A DNA stretch of 64,000 bases from Bradyrhizobium sp. 1 (GCF_023073315.1 NZ_JADPJH010000022.1:124001-188000); one strand, 5' to 3'; shown: positions 27,054-35,126, counted from the first letter of the stretch. Translations and numbers: made by a program. Notes: generated by a model from the letters alone, not told the origin.

Positions 27054-28289
27054 ATGACTGCAAAGAGCAAGACCACGATCTCAAGGCGAACGCTGCTGGC
27101 CGGCGCGTCCGGCACGCTGATCGCATCCCGCGCCTGGGCGCAGCAGCCTTCTGAAGTGAAGGTCGGCCTGTTGGTGCCGATCTCCGGGCTCTATGCCCGC
27201 CCCGGAACGGTGATGCGCGAAGGCGCCGAGATGGCGATCGACCACATCAACGCACAAGGCGGCATCAAGGCGCTCGGCGGCGCCAAGATGAAACTGGTGG
27301 TGCTGGATTCCGGCGACACCACGGAGAAGGCCAAGAACGCGGCCCAGCGCATGGTCGCGCAGGAGACCGATCTGGTCGCGGCCAGCGGCGCTTACCTGTC
27401 CTCGTTCACGCTCGCGGTGACGGAAGTGACCGAGCGAGCCAGCCTGCCCGTTCTCACCCTCTCCTATTCCGACCTGATCACGGACCGCGGCTTCAAATAC
27501 GTGTTCCAGACCGCGGCCACCGCGGGCTCGCAGGCGCGCCAAGCGTTGCCTCAGCTCATCAAGCTGGCAGAGACGGCCTCCGGCAAGCGGCCGAAGACGG
27601 TCGCGATCCTGACCGACAACACGGGAGCCTCGATCGCCTCCGCAAAGGCGATGCGCGAAGGCCTGCTGGCGGAGAACCAGTTGCAGTTGATCGTCGACGA
27701 GACGTTCACGCCGCCGCTGGCCGACGCGACCTCGCTCGTACAGAGGATCCGCTCGGCGAAGCCCGATCTGCTGTTCTTCCTGCCGACGGTGATCTCGGAC
27801 GCAAAGCTGCTGCTCGAGAAGATGAACGAGTTCGGCCTCGGCCAGGGCAAGGTGCCGACCATCTCGTTCGGTATCGCAATTGCCGAGCCGGACATGCTGC
27901 AGACCGTGAGCCCCGAACTGCTCCAGGGCGTGTTGACCTGCGTCGCGAGCTGGGGCGCCAAGGGCCACGAGGCACTGATCGCCGAATTGAAGACCCGCTA
28001 CAAGGAACCGTGGATGACGCAGAACGCGATCTCCACCTATGGCGACATGTGGGTGATCAAGGACGCGCTGGAGAAGGCCGGCAAGGCCGACCGCGTCGCC
28101 GTCGGCGAGGCGCTGCGCACCATGGATGCAGGTCCTTCGAAATATTACCCGCTGGGCGAGATCAAGTTCGACGAAAAAGGCCGCCGCGTCGGCGCCGGCA
28201 TGACCATCGTGCAGTGGCAGGCCGGTGTGCCGGTGACGGTGTTCCCGCCGGAGCTTGCACTGGCAAAGCCGTTCTGGCCGAAAAGCTGA
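27054..28289 (+). CDS. ABC substrate-binding protein, Liv/HAAT type (copy 2)
   Basis: A 411-residue paralog of the preceding gene. Long blocks are unchanged, including HINAQGGIKALGGAKMKLVV, and the whole mature length aligns without large gaps. The signal also looks Tat-dependent: ISRRTLLAGASGTLIASRAWA. Substitutions cluster in the regions that normally line the ligand cleft and in the first 30 mature residues, as expected if the two proteins serve the same importer but prefer related ligands. The ribosome site GGGAGGAG precedes the ATG. Confidence 0.92.
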   Translation: MTAKSKTTISRRTLLAGASGTLIASRAWAQQPSEVKVGLLVPISGLYARPGTVMREGAEMAIDHINAQGGIKALGGAKMKLVVLDSGDTTEKAKNAAQRMVAQETDLVAASGAYLSSFTLAVTEVTERASLPVLTLSYSDLITDRGFKYVFQTAATAGSQARQALPQLIKLAETASGKRPKTVAILTDNTGASIASAKAMREGLLAENQLQLIVDETFTPPLADATSLVQRIRSAKPDLLFFLPTVISDAKLLLEKMNEFGLGQGKVPTISFGIAIAEPDMLQTVSPELLQGVLTCVASWGAKGHEALIAELKTRYKEPWMTQNAISTYGDMWVIKDALEKAGKADRVAVGEALRTMDAGPSKYYPLGEIKFDEKGRRVGAGMTIVQWQAGVPVTVFPPELALAKPFWPKS

Positions 28290-28316
28290 CAACGCCTCAA
28301 AACAACGGAGAACAAC

Positions 28317-28694
28317 ATGGACAAGGCGACTTACGACCGCGGCCTCGAAATCCGCAAGAGCGTGCTCGGCAACGAGTTCGTCGACAAGGCGATCGCATCC
28401 GCTGACGAGTTCAACCGGCCGATGCAGGACCTCACTACGGAATATTGCTGGGGTTACGTCTGGGGCCGCGAAGGCCTGGCGCGGAAGACCCGCAGCTTCC
28501 TCAATCTGGCGATGCTCTGCGCGCTGAATCGGCCGCACGAGTTGAAGACGCATGTTCGCGGCGCGCTCGCCAACGGCGCGACCCGCGAGGAGATCCGCGA
28601 GGTCTTCATGCAAGTTGCGATCTATTGCGGCGTGCCGGCGGGCGTGGATGCGTTCCGGAACGCGAAGGAAGTCTTCGCCGAGCTCGACAAATAA
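28317..28694 (+). CDS. carboxymuconolactone decarboxylase family protein (copy 2)
   Basis: A 125-residue CMD-fold protein, clearly homologous along its whole length to the product of 17897. Shared wording includes YCWGYVWGREGLARKTRSFLNLAMLCALNRPHELKTH against EFCWGALW and TRSIVNLAMLGALNRPHELKLH. Both lack the AhpD Cys-x-x-Cys. It follows the second binding-protein gene by 27 nt and precedes the first SDR by 18 nt. Two copies, one per arm, suggest either a hetero-oligomer or two successive substrates. Confidence 0.9.
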   Translation: MDKATYDRGLEIRKSVLGNEFVDKAIASADEFNRPMQDLTTEYCWGYVWGREGLARKTRSFLNLAMLCALNRPHELKTHVRGALANGATREEIREVFMQVAIYCGVPAGVDAFRNAKEVFAELDK

Positions 28695-28712
28695 TAAGGA
28701 GGCGCGGCTGCG

Positions 28713-29483
28713 ATGAAGGGCAAATGGGCACTCGTGACCGGCGCGACGGCAGGCCTTGGCCTTGCCGTGGCGGAAGGCCTTGCCGGCGCGGGCGCCAACA
28801 TCGTCCTTCACGATCTCGTCGCACCGAAGCAGGTCGTGGATGACCTCCGCGCCCGCTTCGGCGTGGAGGTTATCGCGGCCGGTGTTGATCTTACCCAGCG
28901 CGAGGCAATTGAGGCCATGATGGCTGATTTGCTCAAGCGCTGCGGCGCCATCGACATCCTCGTCAACAACGCCGTGGTCAGGCATTTCTCGGCGATCGAG
29001 CAGTTCCCGCCCGATCGATGGGAACAGGCGCTGGCCGTCAACCTGTCGGCGCCGTTTCATCTCATCCGCCTGGCGCTGCCGGCGATGAAGCAGCGCAGCT
29101 GGGGCCGGATCATCAACATGGGTTCGATCTATTCAAGCCGCGCGGTGGAGGATCGCATCGACTACGTCACCACCAAGACGGCGATTCTGGGCATGACACG
29201 CGCCGTCGCCATCGAGACGGCGCGCAGCGGCATCACCTGCAATACGCTCTGCCCCGGCACGTTGCCGACGCCCGCCATCCTCAACAAGATCGCTGGCATA
29301 GCGGCCAATACCGGCCATCCGATCGAGGACGTGACCCGCGAATATCTCGGCGAGCGCCAGCCGACGCAGCGCTTCGTCGAAATGGATGCGGTCGCCGCCA
29401 TGGTCGTCTTTCTCTGTGGTCCGGCCGCAAACGACATCACCGGCGCAAGCCTGCCGATCGACGGCGGCTGGTCGGTCGCATGA
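28713..29483 (+). CDS. short-chain dehydrogenase/reductase
   Basis: A 256-residue classical SDR. Cofactor motif VTGATAGLGLAVAEGLAGAG, NNAVVRH after strand 4, catalytic Ser in INMGSIYSSRA and the Tyr-x3-Lys dyad in YVTTKTAILG. The C-terminus, NDITGASLPIDGGWSVA, is the usual oligomer-forming tail. The acidic residue after strand 2 (HDLVAPKQ) suggests preference for NAD over NADP. It probably oxidises a hydroxy acid or hydroxyester of the pathway. A strong GGAGG ribosome site lies 10 nt upstream of the ATG. Confidence 0.9.
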   Translation: MKGKWALVTGATAGLGLAVAEGLAGAGANIVLHDLVAPKQVVDDLRARFGVEVIAAGVDLTQREAIEAMMADLLKRCGAIDILVNNAVVRHFSAIEQFPPDRWEQALAVNLSAPFHLIRLALPAMKQRSWGRIINMGSIYSSRAVEDRIDYVTTKTAILGMTRAVAIETARSGITCNTLCPGTLPTPAILNKIAGIAANTGHPIEDVTREYLGERQPTQRFVEMDAVAAMVVFLCGPAANDITGASLPIDGGWSVA

Positions 29484-29519
29484 GAACATGGGCAAGAATA
29501 TTGGAGACGGAGTGTTGCG

Positions 29520-30260
29520 ATGACTGAACAATCAGGCCAGACCGTCGTGCTGACGGGCGCCGCCGGCGGCATGGGACGCGCCATCACCAAGGCGCTGCTG
29601 GAGAGCGGCCGCCGTGTCGTGCTGGTCGATCGCGATGCCAAGGCGCTCCAAGAGCTCGCGGCCACGGCGGGCAACGCCGTGTTTCCGATTCAGCTCGACA
29701 TCAGCGACGCAAAGGCTGTGGATGGCCTGCCGGATGCCATTCCAGCGCAGTTCAAGCCGGTCGAAATTCTCATCAACAATGCCGGCCACGACATCGGCGG
29801 ACGGACCCGCTTCGACGTTGGTTCCCCCGACGACTGGTCCAACATCATCCAGACCAACCTGATCGGCCTGATGCGCGTCACCCGCGCGATCCTTCCCGGC
29901 ATGGTCCGGCGCAATGTCGGCCATGTCGTCAACATCAGCTCGATCAACGCGGTCCGGATCGTGCCTGACATGGCCGCCTACAGCACCAGCAAGGCGGGCG
30001 TGCACATGTTCACCGAGACCCTTCGCGGAGAGCTCGCGGAAACCGCGATCCGGGTCACCGAGCTGCAGCCCGGCCTGACCCGGACCAACATCATCCTGAC
30101 CCGCTATCGCGGCGATCAGCAGAAGGAAAAGGACTATTTCGACCAGTTCAAGCTGGCGCTCGAGCCTGCCGATATCGCCCGGTCCATCGTCTTTGCCCTC
30201 GACCAGCCCCCGCACGTTCAAATTGCCGAAATGATGATTCTGCCTGTAAACCGGTACTGA
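29520..30260 (+). CDS. short-chain dehydrogenase/reductase (second)
   Basis: A 246-residue classical SDR with LTGAAGGMGRAITKALLESG, an Asp after strand 2 (LVDRDAKAL, indicating NAD), NNAGHD, a catalytic Ser in VNISSINAVRI and Tyr-x3-Lys in YSTSKAGVHMF. The tail QIAEMMILPVNRY is that of YdfG-like SDRs that reduce 3-hydroxy acids or semialdehydes. It lies 36 nt after the first SDR and 23 nt before the regulator, so it belongs to the same transcript. Confidence 0.9.
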   Translation: MTEQSGQTVVLTGAAGGMGRAITKALLESGRRVVLVDRDAKALQELAATAGNAVFPIQLDISDAKAVDGLPDAIPAQFKPVEILINNAGHDIGGRTRFDVGSPDDWSNIIQTNLIGLMRVTRAILPGMVRRNVGHVVNISSINAVRIVPDMAAYSTSKAGVHMFTETLRGELAETAIRVTELQPGLTRTNIILTRYRGDQQKEKDYFDQFKLALEPADIARSIVFALDQPPHVQIAEMMILPVNRY

Positions 30261-30283
30261 GTTTTCCCGAACAGGACCCGGAC

Positions 30284-31000
30284 ATGGAAAGACGTAGCGA
30301 ATTGCAGTCGACACTCCGCATCGAGGACGTCCCGACCGTCCGGGCGATGGTCGCGCAAAAGCTGCGCGAGGCGATCATGTCCGGAACGCTCAAGCCGGGC
30401 CAGCGGCTGGTCGAACGCGAGCTCTGCGAAATGATGGGCGTCAGCCGCCCCTCGATCCGTGAGGCGCTGCGTGCCCTCGAAGCCGACGGCCTCGTCACCA
30501 TCGTCCCGCATCGCGGTCCCGTAGTCTCTACGATCAGCCTGGAGGAAGCCCGGCAGCTCTACGCAGCACGCGCGGTGCTCGAAGGTTACGCCGGTCGCGA
30601 ATGCGCCCGGCTTCACGACCCGGAAGTGGCCCGCCGGATCGGGGACGCGCTGACGCGGCTGAAGGCTGCCGCGGCCAAACAGGACCTCGTCGGCAGCCTC
30701 GTAGCCAAGACCGATTTCTATGCCGCGCTGATCGGCGGCTGCCGCAATGCCTTCATCGAGCGCATGCTCAAGCCGCTGCACGACCGCATCCAGCTGTTGC
30801 GGATCACGTCGATGTCGCAACCGAAGCGGATCAACAAGAGCCTGCGCGAGGTCACCGCGATCTGGCGCGCGATCCAGAACGGCGATGCTGATCTCGCCGA
30901 GCGTTGCTGCGTCGATCACATCAACGCGGCCGCAGTGGCCGCGCTCGACATGATTGAAAAATCGTCGGCGGCCAAGGAGGCGGCGCCTTCCGACGACTAA
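30284..31000 (+). CDS. GntR family transcriptional regulator, FCD domain (second)
   Basis: A 238-residue regulator. The winged helix at residues 20-85 contains AMVAQKLREAIMSGTLKPGQRLVERELCEMMGVSRPSIREALRAL, cut here by the domain's typical GVSRPSIREALR recognition helix. The FCD part has the helices and the His/Asp residues expected for metal-assisted acid binding (ATARAVLEGYAG-like region, then DFYAALIGG). It is a candidate owner of the TTGTCTGACAA operator at 19771. Encoding it inside the plus arm would give feedback control of the island. Confidence 0.91.
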   Translation: MERRSELQSTLRIEDVPTVRAMVAQKLREAIMSGTLKPGQRLVERELCEMMGVSRPSIREALRALEADGLVTIVPHRGPVVSTISLEEARQLYAARAVLEGYAGRECARLHDPEVARRIGDALTRLKAAAAKQDLVGSLVAKTDFYAALIGGCRNAFIERMLKPLHDRIQLLRITSMSQPKRINKSLREVTAIWRAIQNGDADLAERCCVDHINAAAVAALDMIEKSSAAKEAAPSDD

Positions 31001-31025
31001 AAACAATGCCGCCAGGGAGTGTTCG

Positions 31026-32000
31026 ATGAAGTCTGTTGTACGATCGCTGATCCTGTTTGTCCTGCTCTGCCCTTGCGGCACCGCGATCGCGGACGACTAC
31101 CCCTCTCGCCCGGTCACGATGATCGTGCCCTTCTCCGCCGGCGGTCCCGGCGACGTCATCGCCCGCATCCTCGGCAACGCCATGAGCGCGACGCTGAAGC
31201 AATCCATGGTCATCGAGAATGTCGTCGGTGCCGGCGGCACGCTGGGCACCAATCGCGTCGCCAAGGCCGCGCCCGACGGCTACACCGTGCTGCTGATGCA
31301 TGTCGGCCAGGCCACCGCGCCCGCGCTCTACGCAAAGCTACCGTTCGACCCGGTCGGCGACTTCGCCATGATCGGGCTCGTGACTGACGTGCCGATGATC
31401 CTGGTGGCCCGGCCGAATTTTCCGGCCAAGGATCTCGGCGAGATGATCGCGCGCATCCGCAGCGAGGGCGACAAGATGACCTTCGGCAATGTCGGTCTCG
31501 GTTCGGCCTCGCAACTCTGCGGCCTGATGTTCATGAGCACCACCGACACGAAGCTCTCGCAGATCTACTACAAGGGTGGCGGGCCGGCGCTGAACGACGT
31601 CATCGCCGGTCACATCGACGTCTATTGCGATCCCGCGACCGGACCGACGCCCTATATTCAGTCGAACACGATCAAGGGCTACGCGATCACCAGCAAGACG
31701 CGTGTCGCAACGCTGCCGGACGTGCCGACCTCGGCAGAGGCCGGTGTTCCCGAATTCAACGTCACGACTTGGTACGGCCTCTACGCGCCGCGCGGCACGC
31801 CGAAGCCGGTGGTCGACCAGCTCGTCGGCGCGCTCCAGACGGCGCTCAAGGACCCTGCTCTGATCAGCCGTTTTGCCGAGCTCAGCATGGCGCCGGTCGA
31901 ATCCGAGCGCGCAACGCCGGAGGCGCTCGAAGCTTTCTTGAAGTCCGAGATTGGCAAGTGGGGACGGATTATCAAAGCGGCCGGAATCGAGCCGCAATAG
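31026..32000 (+). CDS. tripartite tricarboxylate transporter (TctC/Bug) substrate-binding protein
   Basis: A 324-residue periplasmic binding protein of the Bug family. Its signal peptide is MKSVVRSLILFVLLCPCGTAIA. The mature part begins DDYPSRPVTMIVPFSAGGPGD, has the NVVGAGGTLGTNRVAKAAPDGYTVL motif and ends with a C-terminal GKWGRIIKAAGIEPQ. Bug proteins bind carboxylates such as citrate or glutamate, and aromatic acids. No TctA or TctB membrane subunit is present in the window, so it may work with a distant permease or act as a sensor. It is the last gene of the plus arm. Confidence 0.92.
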   Translation: MKSVVRSLILFVLLCPCGTAIADDYPSRPVTMIVPFSAGGPGDVIARILGNAMSATLKQSMVIENVVGAGGTLGTNRVAKAAPDGYTVLLMHVGQATAPALYAKLPFDPVGDFAMIGLVTDVPMILVARPNFPAKDLGEMIARIRSEGDKMTFGNVGLGSASQLCGLMFMSTTDTKLSQIYYKGGGPALNDVIAGHIDVYCDPATGPTPYIQSNTIKGYAITSKTRVATLPDVPTSAEAGVPEFNVTTWYGLYAPRGTPKPVVDQLVGALQTALKDPALISRFAELSMAPVESERATPEALEAFLKSEIGKWGRIIKAAGIEPQ

Positions 32001-32324
32001 GCGGCGAATGGCAATTCTCGGTATCGCTCTATTCCGCGATCGAGCCGCAGCTCGATCGCCCGATCCTGCGCCTCGAACGCATCATCTCGCCGCTGCCTGC
32101 CTCCCAGTGATCAGGCGGGTGCAGCACGAGCTTCCCCGGAACCGTCACGGTCAATGGAGCGCTTCGATGCTGATGTCGCCGCATCGCCGCCCGCCGCGAC
32201 GACAAGGGCCGCCGCAAATTCCGCCAAAGCAAAACGGACGCGATCGTCGCCATCCCCGAAACGCCGCAGCTCGCCGCCTCCGCGGAGCGCCGCAAGCAGC
32301 CATCGTCTAAGTGTCTGGAATATT
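32001..32324. other. intergenic stretch without a supported gene
   Basis: Between the Bug protein gene and the tRNA remnant I find no ORF with family resemblance, signal peptide or convincing ribosome site on either strand. Short open frames exist because the stretch is GC-rich. It is the left part of a degraded segment that extends to about 33.8 kb. Confidence 0.5.
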
Positions 32325-32370
32325 TGGTGGGCGCACCAGGGCTCGAACCTGGGACCCGCTGACTAAGAGT
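32325..32370 (-). pseudogene. 3' half of a tRNA-Lys (CUU), remnant or att-like site
   Basis: Read on the minus strand, the segment ends in a genomic CCA (complement of 32325-32327), preceded by the acceptor strand GCGCCCA, a perfect T arm (CCAGG, loop TTCGAGC, CCTGG), variable loop and the 3' anticodon stem TCAGC with the loop CTCTTAG, which reads anticodon CUU. The 5' half of the molecule is missing: the sequence expected to pair (GCTGA) is TTGAA, and no D arm follows. Integrases of islands and phages recombine at exactly this part of tRNA genes, so the piece may be an attachment-site remnant. Not a functional tRNA. Confidence 0.75.
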
Positions 32371-32441
32371 TCAAGACCGGCGCCTCTCTGCGATTTCTAA
32401 ATCTGCGCCACACTACGATGAGGTCGAAGAGTACCTTTTAT

Positions 32442-32606
32442 TTATAGGGACTTGTCGCATAGCTTCGCAGTCCAGCGTTCGCGCTCTGCGGCGTACAGCG
32501 CCGCAAAGTCCCAAATCAGGATGCTGATCTGGGGTGTGGGCTTTAACTCCAACAACGCCCCGAGAAAAGGACCGAGCGCGATCGGCAAACCATCGTTCGG
32601 AGCCAT
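32442..32606 (-). pseudogene. fragment of a phospholipase D-like gene
   Basis: A 54-residue open stretch ending at TAA (32442) resembles the N-terminal part of bacterial PLD-like proteins: NDGLPIALGPFLGALLELKP is followed by ISILIWDFAALYAAERE, matching the common pattern 'DGxPxxLGxFLxxLxxxxPxLxIxxLxWD(Y/F)xxxYAxERE'. A stop lies just upstream in frame, and neither HKD catalytic motif is present nearby. It is a remnant of a gene that was probably several hundred residues long. Family call by pattern only. Confidence 0.4.
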
Positions 32607-32663
32607 CGATCAGGATGGCGACCATGGACGCCTTGCACCGCTTCCATACGGCTCGGCCGGGAA

Positions 32664-32804
32664 TCAGGAGCAAAGAACTTCGCAGCAGAACGACGTGAAC
32701 GAGAACCTGGCGAGCGTTGCGAACGCTTCCTCTCCGGACTCGAGAATGACGACGCGGGTCTCGGGACTGCCATGGGCCGCTATCTTTGCGGTCTTCATCG
32801 CCAT
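32664..32804 (-). pseudogene. possible broken PPC/DUF296-like gene start
   Basis: The ATG at 32804 overlaps the stop of the PfpI gene (TGATG), as in a coupled gene pair. The first 34 residues (AMKTAKIAAHGSPETRVVIL, then ESGEEAFATLARF) follow the N-terminal pattern of PPC/DUF296 proteins (R-x-x-V-x-x-x-(E/D)-x-G-(D/E)-E-x-x-x-x-L-x-x-F). After that the frame loses similarity and stops at 32664; the rest of the domain is not found in any frame. It is either a truncated gene or a chance resemblance. Confidence 0.3.
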
Positions 32805-33364
32805 CAAGCCGCGCTGCGCTGCGTATGGCGGCCTTCCTTGACCTCCTCGACGATCTTGGCGCAAAAAGCCTCGAGATCACCGGGATTGCGGGAAGTGATG
32901 ACCCCTTGATCGACAACGACCTCGGCGTCCTCCCACTTCGCACCGGCATTTTCGACGTCGGTCTTGATCGATTTGAACGAGGTCATCTTGCGGCCCTTCG
33001 CGATGCCCGTCTCGATCAGAAGCCAAGGGGCATGGCAGACGGCCGCCACGACCTTCTTGGCATCAAAGATATCCTTGATGAACTTCAGCGCCTTCGGCTC
33101 GACCCGCAGAAGATCCGGATTGATCTGACCGCCAGGCAGGACGATCGCGTCGTAGTCGTTGGCCGATGCCTCGTCGAGCGTCTTGTCGACCTTGATCGGC
33201 TGGCCCCAATCCTTCTTGTCCCAGCCCTTGATCTCGCCAGCAACGATCGAAACGACGTGGACCGTCGCACCGGCCTTCTTCAGCCGCTCCTGCGGCACCT
33301 CAAGCTCGGCCTGTTCGAAGCCGTTCGTGGCGAGAATGGCGACCTTTTTTCCAGTCAGATCCAT
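32804..33364 (-). CDS. DJ-1/PfpI family type-1 glutamine amidotransferase-like protein
   Basis: A 186-residue protein of the PfpI/YhbO branch. The nucleophile elbow is AAVCHAPWLL with Cys110-His111; the family Glu is in NGFEQAELEVP; VLPGGQINPD forms the oxyanion region. Members act as proteases, deglycases or stress chaperones. The ATG at 33364 has AAGGAG at good distance; a TTG directly before it is in frame. The gene is intact although its neighbours on both sides are broken, and it likely formed an operon with the fragment that follows it. Confidence 0.9.
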   Translation of the reverse strand: MDLTGKKVAILATNGFEQAELEVPQERLKKAGATVHVVSIVAGEIKGWDKKDWGQPIKVDKTLDEASANDYDAIVLPGGQINPDLLRVEPKALKFIKDIFDAKKVVAAVCHAPWLLIETGIAKGRKMTSFKSIKTDVENAGAKWEDAEVVVDQGVITSRNPGDLEAFCAKIVEEVKEGRHTQRSAA

Positions 33365-33539
33365 CAATCCGCTCCTTCGTGTGGGTGTCGTCCAACAATC
33401 GACCGCCTCGGACTTCGTTCCCCTCGCCCTGACGAGTTAGGATCCAACGGAAGCGAGGAGTGTTGTCCGGCGGGCAAATGCAGGAGTGTCTCGGATGTCC
33501 GAAACGTTCCGTCGTGACCGAAGACATGATGGACGACAA

Positions 33540-33779
33540 GTACTGAGCCGATAATCAGAATGCGCTCTGAACCGCGTCGCGGCATCTCATTGCCGATGCG
33601 ATAGACCAAATGGAGAGTTCCGGTAATGTTGGTGTCGACGCGCGCCTGATCCGGCCGAAATGCTGATCGAGAAGAGCATTGCCGAGGCCGACGCGCCACC
33701 TTGCGAGTTCCAGACCGTTTTCGGTGGAGACTCCGGTTACGACGGCAAATTTGCTGGCGGGCGATCGATTGGCGGACAT
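33540..33779 (-). pseudogene. collapsed short-chain dehydrogenase gene
   Basis: Two pieces of an SDR lie in different frames. The first (from 33779) reads MSANRSPASKFAVVTGVSTE and NGLELARW, the start and cofactor region of a classical SDR with the TGxxxGxG glycines damaged. The second, shifted, reads DQARVDTNITGTLHLVYRIG, then NEMPRRGSERILIIGS, equivalent to the region 'D-x-x-x-DTNxxGxxxLxxxxxxxMxxRGxGRILxxGS' before the catalytic Ser. About 50 residues are missing between them and the catalytic half is absent. It is a frameshifted, internally deleted pseudogene. Confidence 0.7.
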
Positions 33780-33862
33780 GGGCCTATCTCGCGGCTGACC
33801 TTGATGACGGCCAATCGCTCCGCGTGTCCAGCTCGTTCCTATCCAAACGTCTGTAATCAGGC

Positions 33863-33922
33863 GCGAAGATTTGCGGCAGCAATAGCAACCATCGTTCCAT
33901 TCTGGACTTGAGTGCCTCGTAA
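33863..33922. repeat. 60-bp dispersed repeat, copy A
   Basis: This 60-bp segment aligns without gaps to 61256-61315; I count 52 identical bases by direct comparison. Shared runs include GCGAAGATTTGCG and ATAGCAACCAT, and CTGGACTTG. Both copies are on the plus strand and lie just upstream of a protein-coding gene (alcohol dehydrogenase here, 18 nt before its ATG). On the minus strand both read GGAAC-N-ATGGTTGCTAT, which gives a short reading frame starting MVA. It may be a mobile or regulatory repeat, or the end of a decayed gene. Confidence 0.6.
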
Positions 33923-33940
33923 TCCAAGTGGAGAACGAAA

Positions 33941-35116
33941 ATGAAGGCGCTGGTTTGGCACGGCAAGGAGGACATCCGCTGCGACACCGTCTCCGATCCG
34001 GAGATCCAGGACCCGCGCGATGCCATCATCAAGGTCACGAGCTGCGCCATCTGCGGCTCCGACCTGCATCTCTTCCACAATTTCATCCCGGGCATGATGC
34101 CCGGCGACATCATGGGTCACGAGACCATGGGCGAAGTGGTCGAAGTCGGCTCCGGCGTGGACGGCAAATTGAAGAAGGGCGATCGCATCGTCGTTCCCTT
34201 CACGATCATTTGCGGCGAATGCGATCAATGCAAACGCGGCAATTTCTCCGTGTGCGAGACCACCAACCGCAAGAAGTACTTGGCCGATAAGGTATTCGGA
34301 CATTCGACCGCAGGTCTGTTCGGCTACACTCATTTGACCGGTGGCTATCCCGGCGGACAGGCGGAATATCTGCGCGTGCCGTTCGCCGATGCCACGCATA
34401 TCAAGGTTCCCGCGGGCATCCCAGACGAACAGCTGCTGTTTCTCAGCGACATCTTTCCGACCGGCTGGCAGGCCGCCGTACAGTGCGACATCGTACCGAC
34501 CGATACGGTCGCGATCTGGGGCTGTGGTCCGGTCGGACAAATGGCGATCCGGAGCGCCATCCTGCTCGGCGCCAATCAAGTGATCGCGATCGATTGCCTG
34601 CCCGAGCGGCTCAGCATGGCGGAAGCCGCTGGCGCGACCACGATCAATTTCGAGAACGAGAGCGTTCTGGAGCGCCTCAAGGAACTGACCGACGGCAAAG
34701 GTCCGGAAAAATGCATTGATTGCGTCGGGATGGAATCGCATGTGATGGCGTCGTTGCCCGATACCCTGCTCGACCGCGCCAAGCAGATGGTGATGCTGGA
34801 GAGCGACCGGCCCCACGTGCTGCGGGAGATGATCTATGTCTGCCGGCCCGGCGGCATCATCTCGGTTCCCGGCGTTTACAGCGGCTTCTCCGACAAGCTT
34901 CCGATGGGCGCGTTCATGAACAAGGGTCTGACGATGCGCACCGGGCAGACCCACGTCAACCGCTGGACCGACGATCTGCTTCGCCGCATCGAGCAAGGCG
35001 AAATCGATCCGTCATTCGTCATCACCCATACCGTGCCGCTCGAGCAAGGACCCGAAATGTACCAGGTGTTCCGCGATAAGCGCGATTCCTGTGTCAAGGT
35101 CGTGTTGAAGCCCTGA
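33941..35116 (+). CDS. zinc-dependent alcohol dehydrogenase (glutathione-independent formaldehyde dehydrogenase-like)
   Basis: A 391-residue medium-chain dehydrogenase. Catalytic zinc site: Cys in SCAICGSDLHLFH, His-Glu in MGHETMGEV. Structural zinc site: C-x2-C-x2-C-x7-C in CGECDQCKRGNFSVC. The Rossmann motif is IWGCGPVGQMAIRSA. Length and the long insertion with GYTHLTGGYPGGQAEYLRVP place it in the class often annotated as glutathione-independent formaldehyde dehydrogenase or threonine dehydrogenase-like. It probably oxidises short aldehydes or alcohols with NAD. The next gene follows after 10 nt. Confidence 0.9.
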   Translation: MKALVWHGKEDIRCDTVSDPEIQDPRDAIIKVTSCAICGSDLHLFHNFIPGMMPGDIMGHETMGEVVEVGSGVDGKLKKGDRIVVPFTIICGECDQCKRGNFSVCETTNRKKYLADKVFGHSTAGLFGYTHLTGGYPGGQAEYLRVPFADATHIKVPAGIPDEQLLFLSDIFPTGWQAAVQCDIVPTDTVAIWGCGPVGQMAIRSAILLGANQVIAIDCLPERLSMAEAAGATTINFENESVLERLKELTDGKGPEKCIDCVGMESHVMASLPDTLLDRAKQMVMLESDRPHVLREMIYVCRPGGIISVPGVYSGFSDKLPMGAFMNKGLTMRTGQTHVNRWTDDLLRRIEQGEIDPSFVITHTVPLEQGPEMYQVFRDKRDSCVKVVLKP

Positions 35117-35126
35117 AGGAGCCACC

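Noticed and set aside
27081..29060. Very long minus-strand open frame (659 codons) opposite the second binding-protein, CMD and SDR genes
   Set aside because: It spans three well-recognised plus-strand genes, is rich in Arg, His, Asp and Gly as expected for an antisense frame of GC-rich DNA, and matches no domain pattern.
32154..32366. Plus-strand frame ending in WWAHQGSNLGPAD
   Set aside because: This wording is the classic false translation of a tRNA 3' end; it confirms the tRNA remnant, not a protein.
32413..32949. 178-codon minus-strand frame across the scar region
   Set aside because: It crosses the PLD and PPC fragments out of frame, has no family motif and overlaps the end of PfpI.
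33413..33421. GGAAC on the minus strand before PfpI, with GATT after 16 nt
   Set aside because: The -10 element deviates at two positions from CGTT; too weak to list with the other EcfG-like sites.
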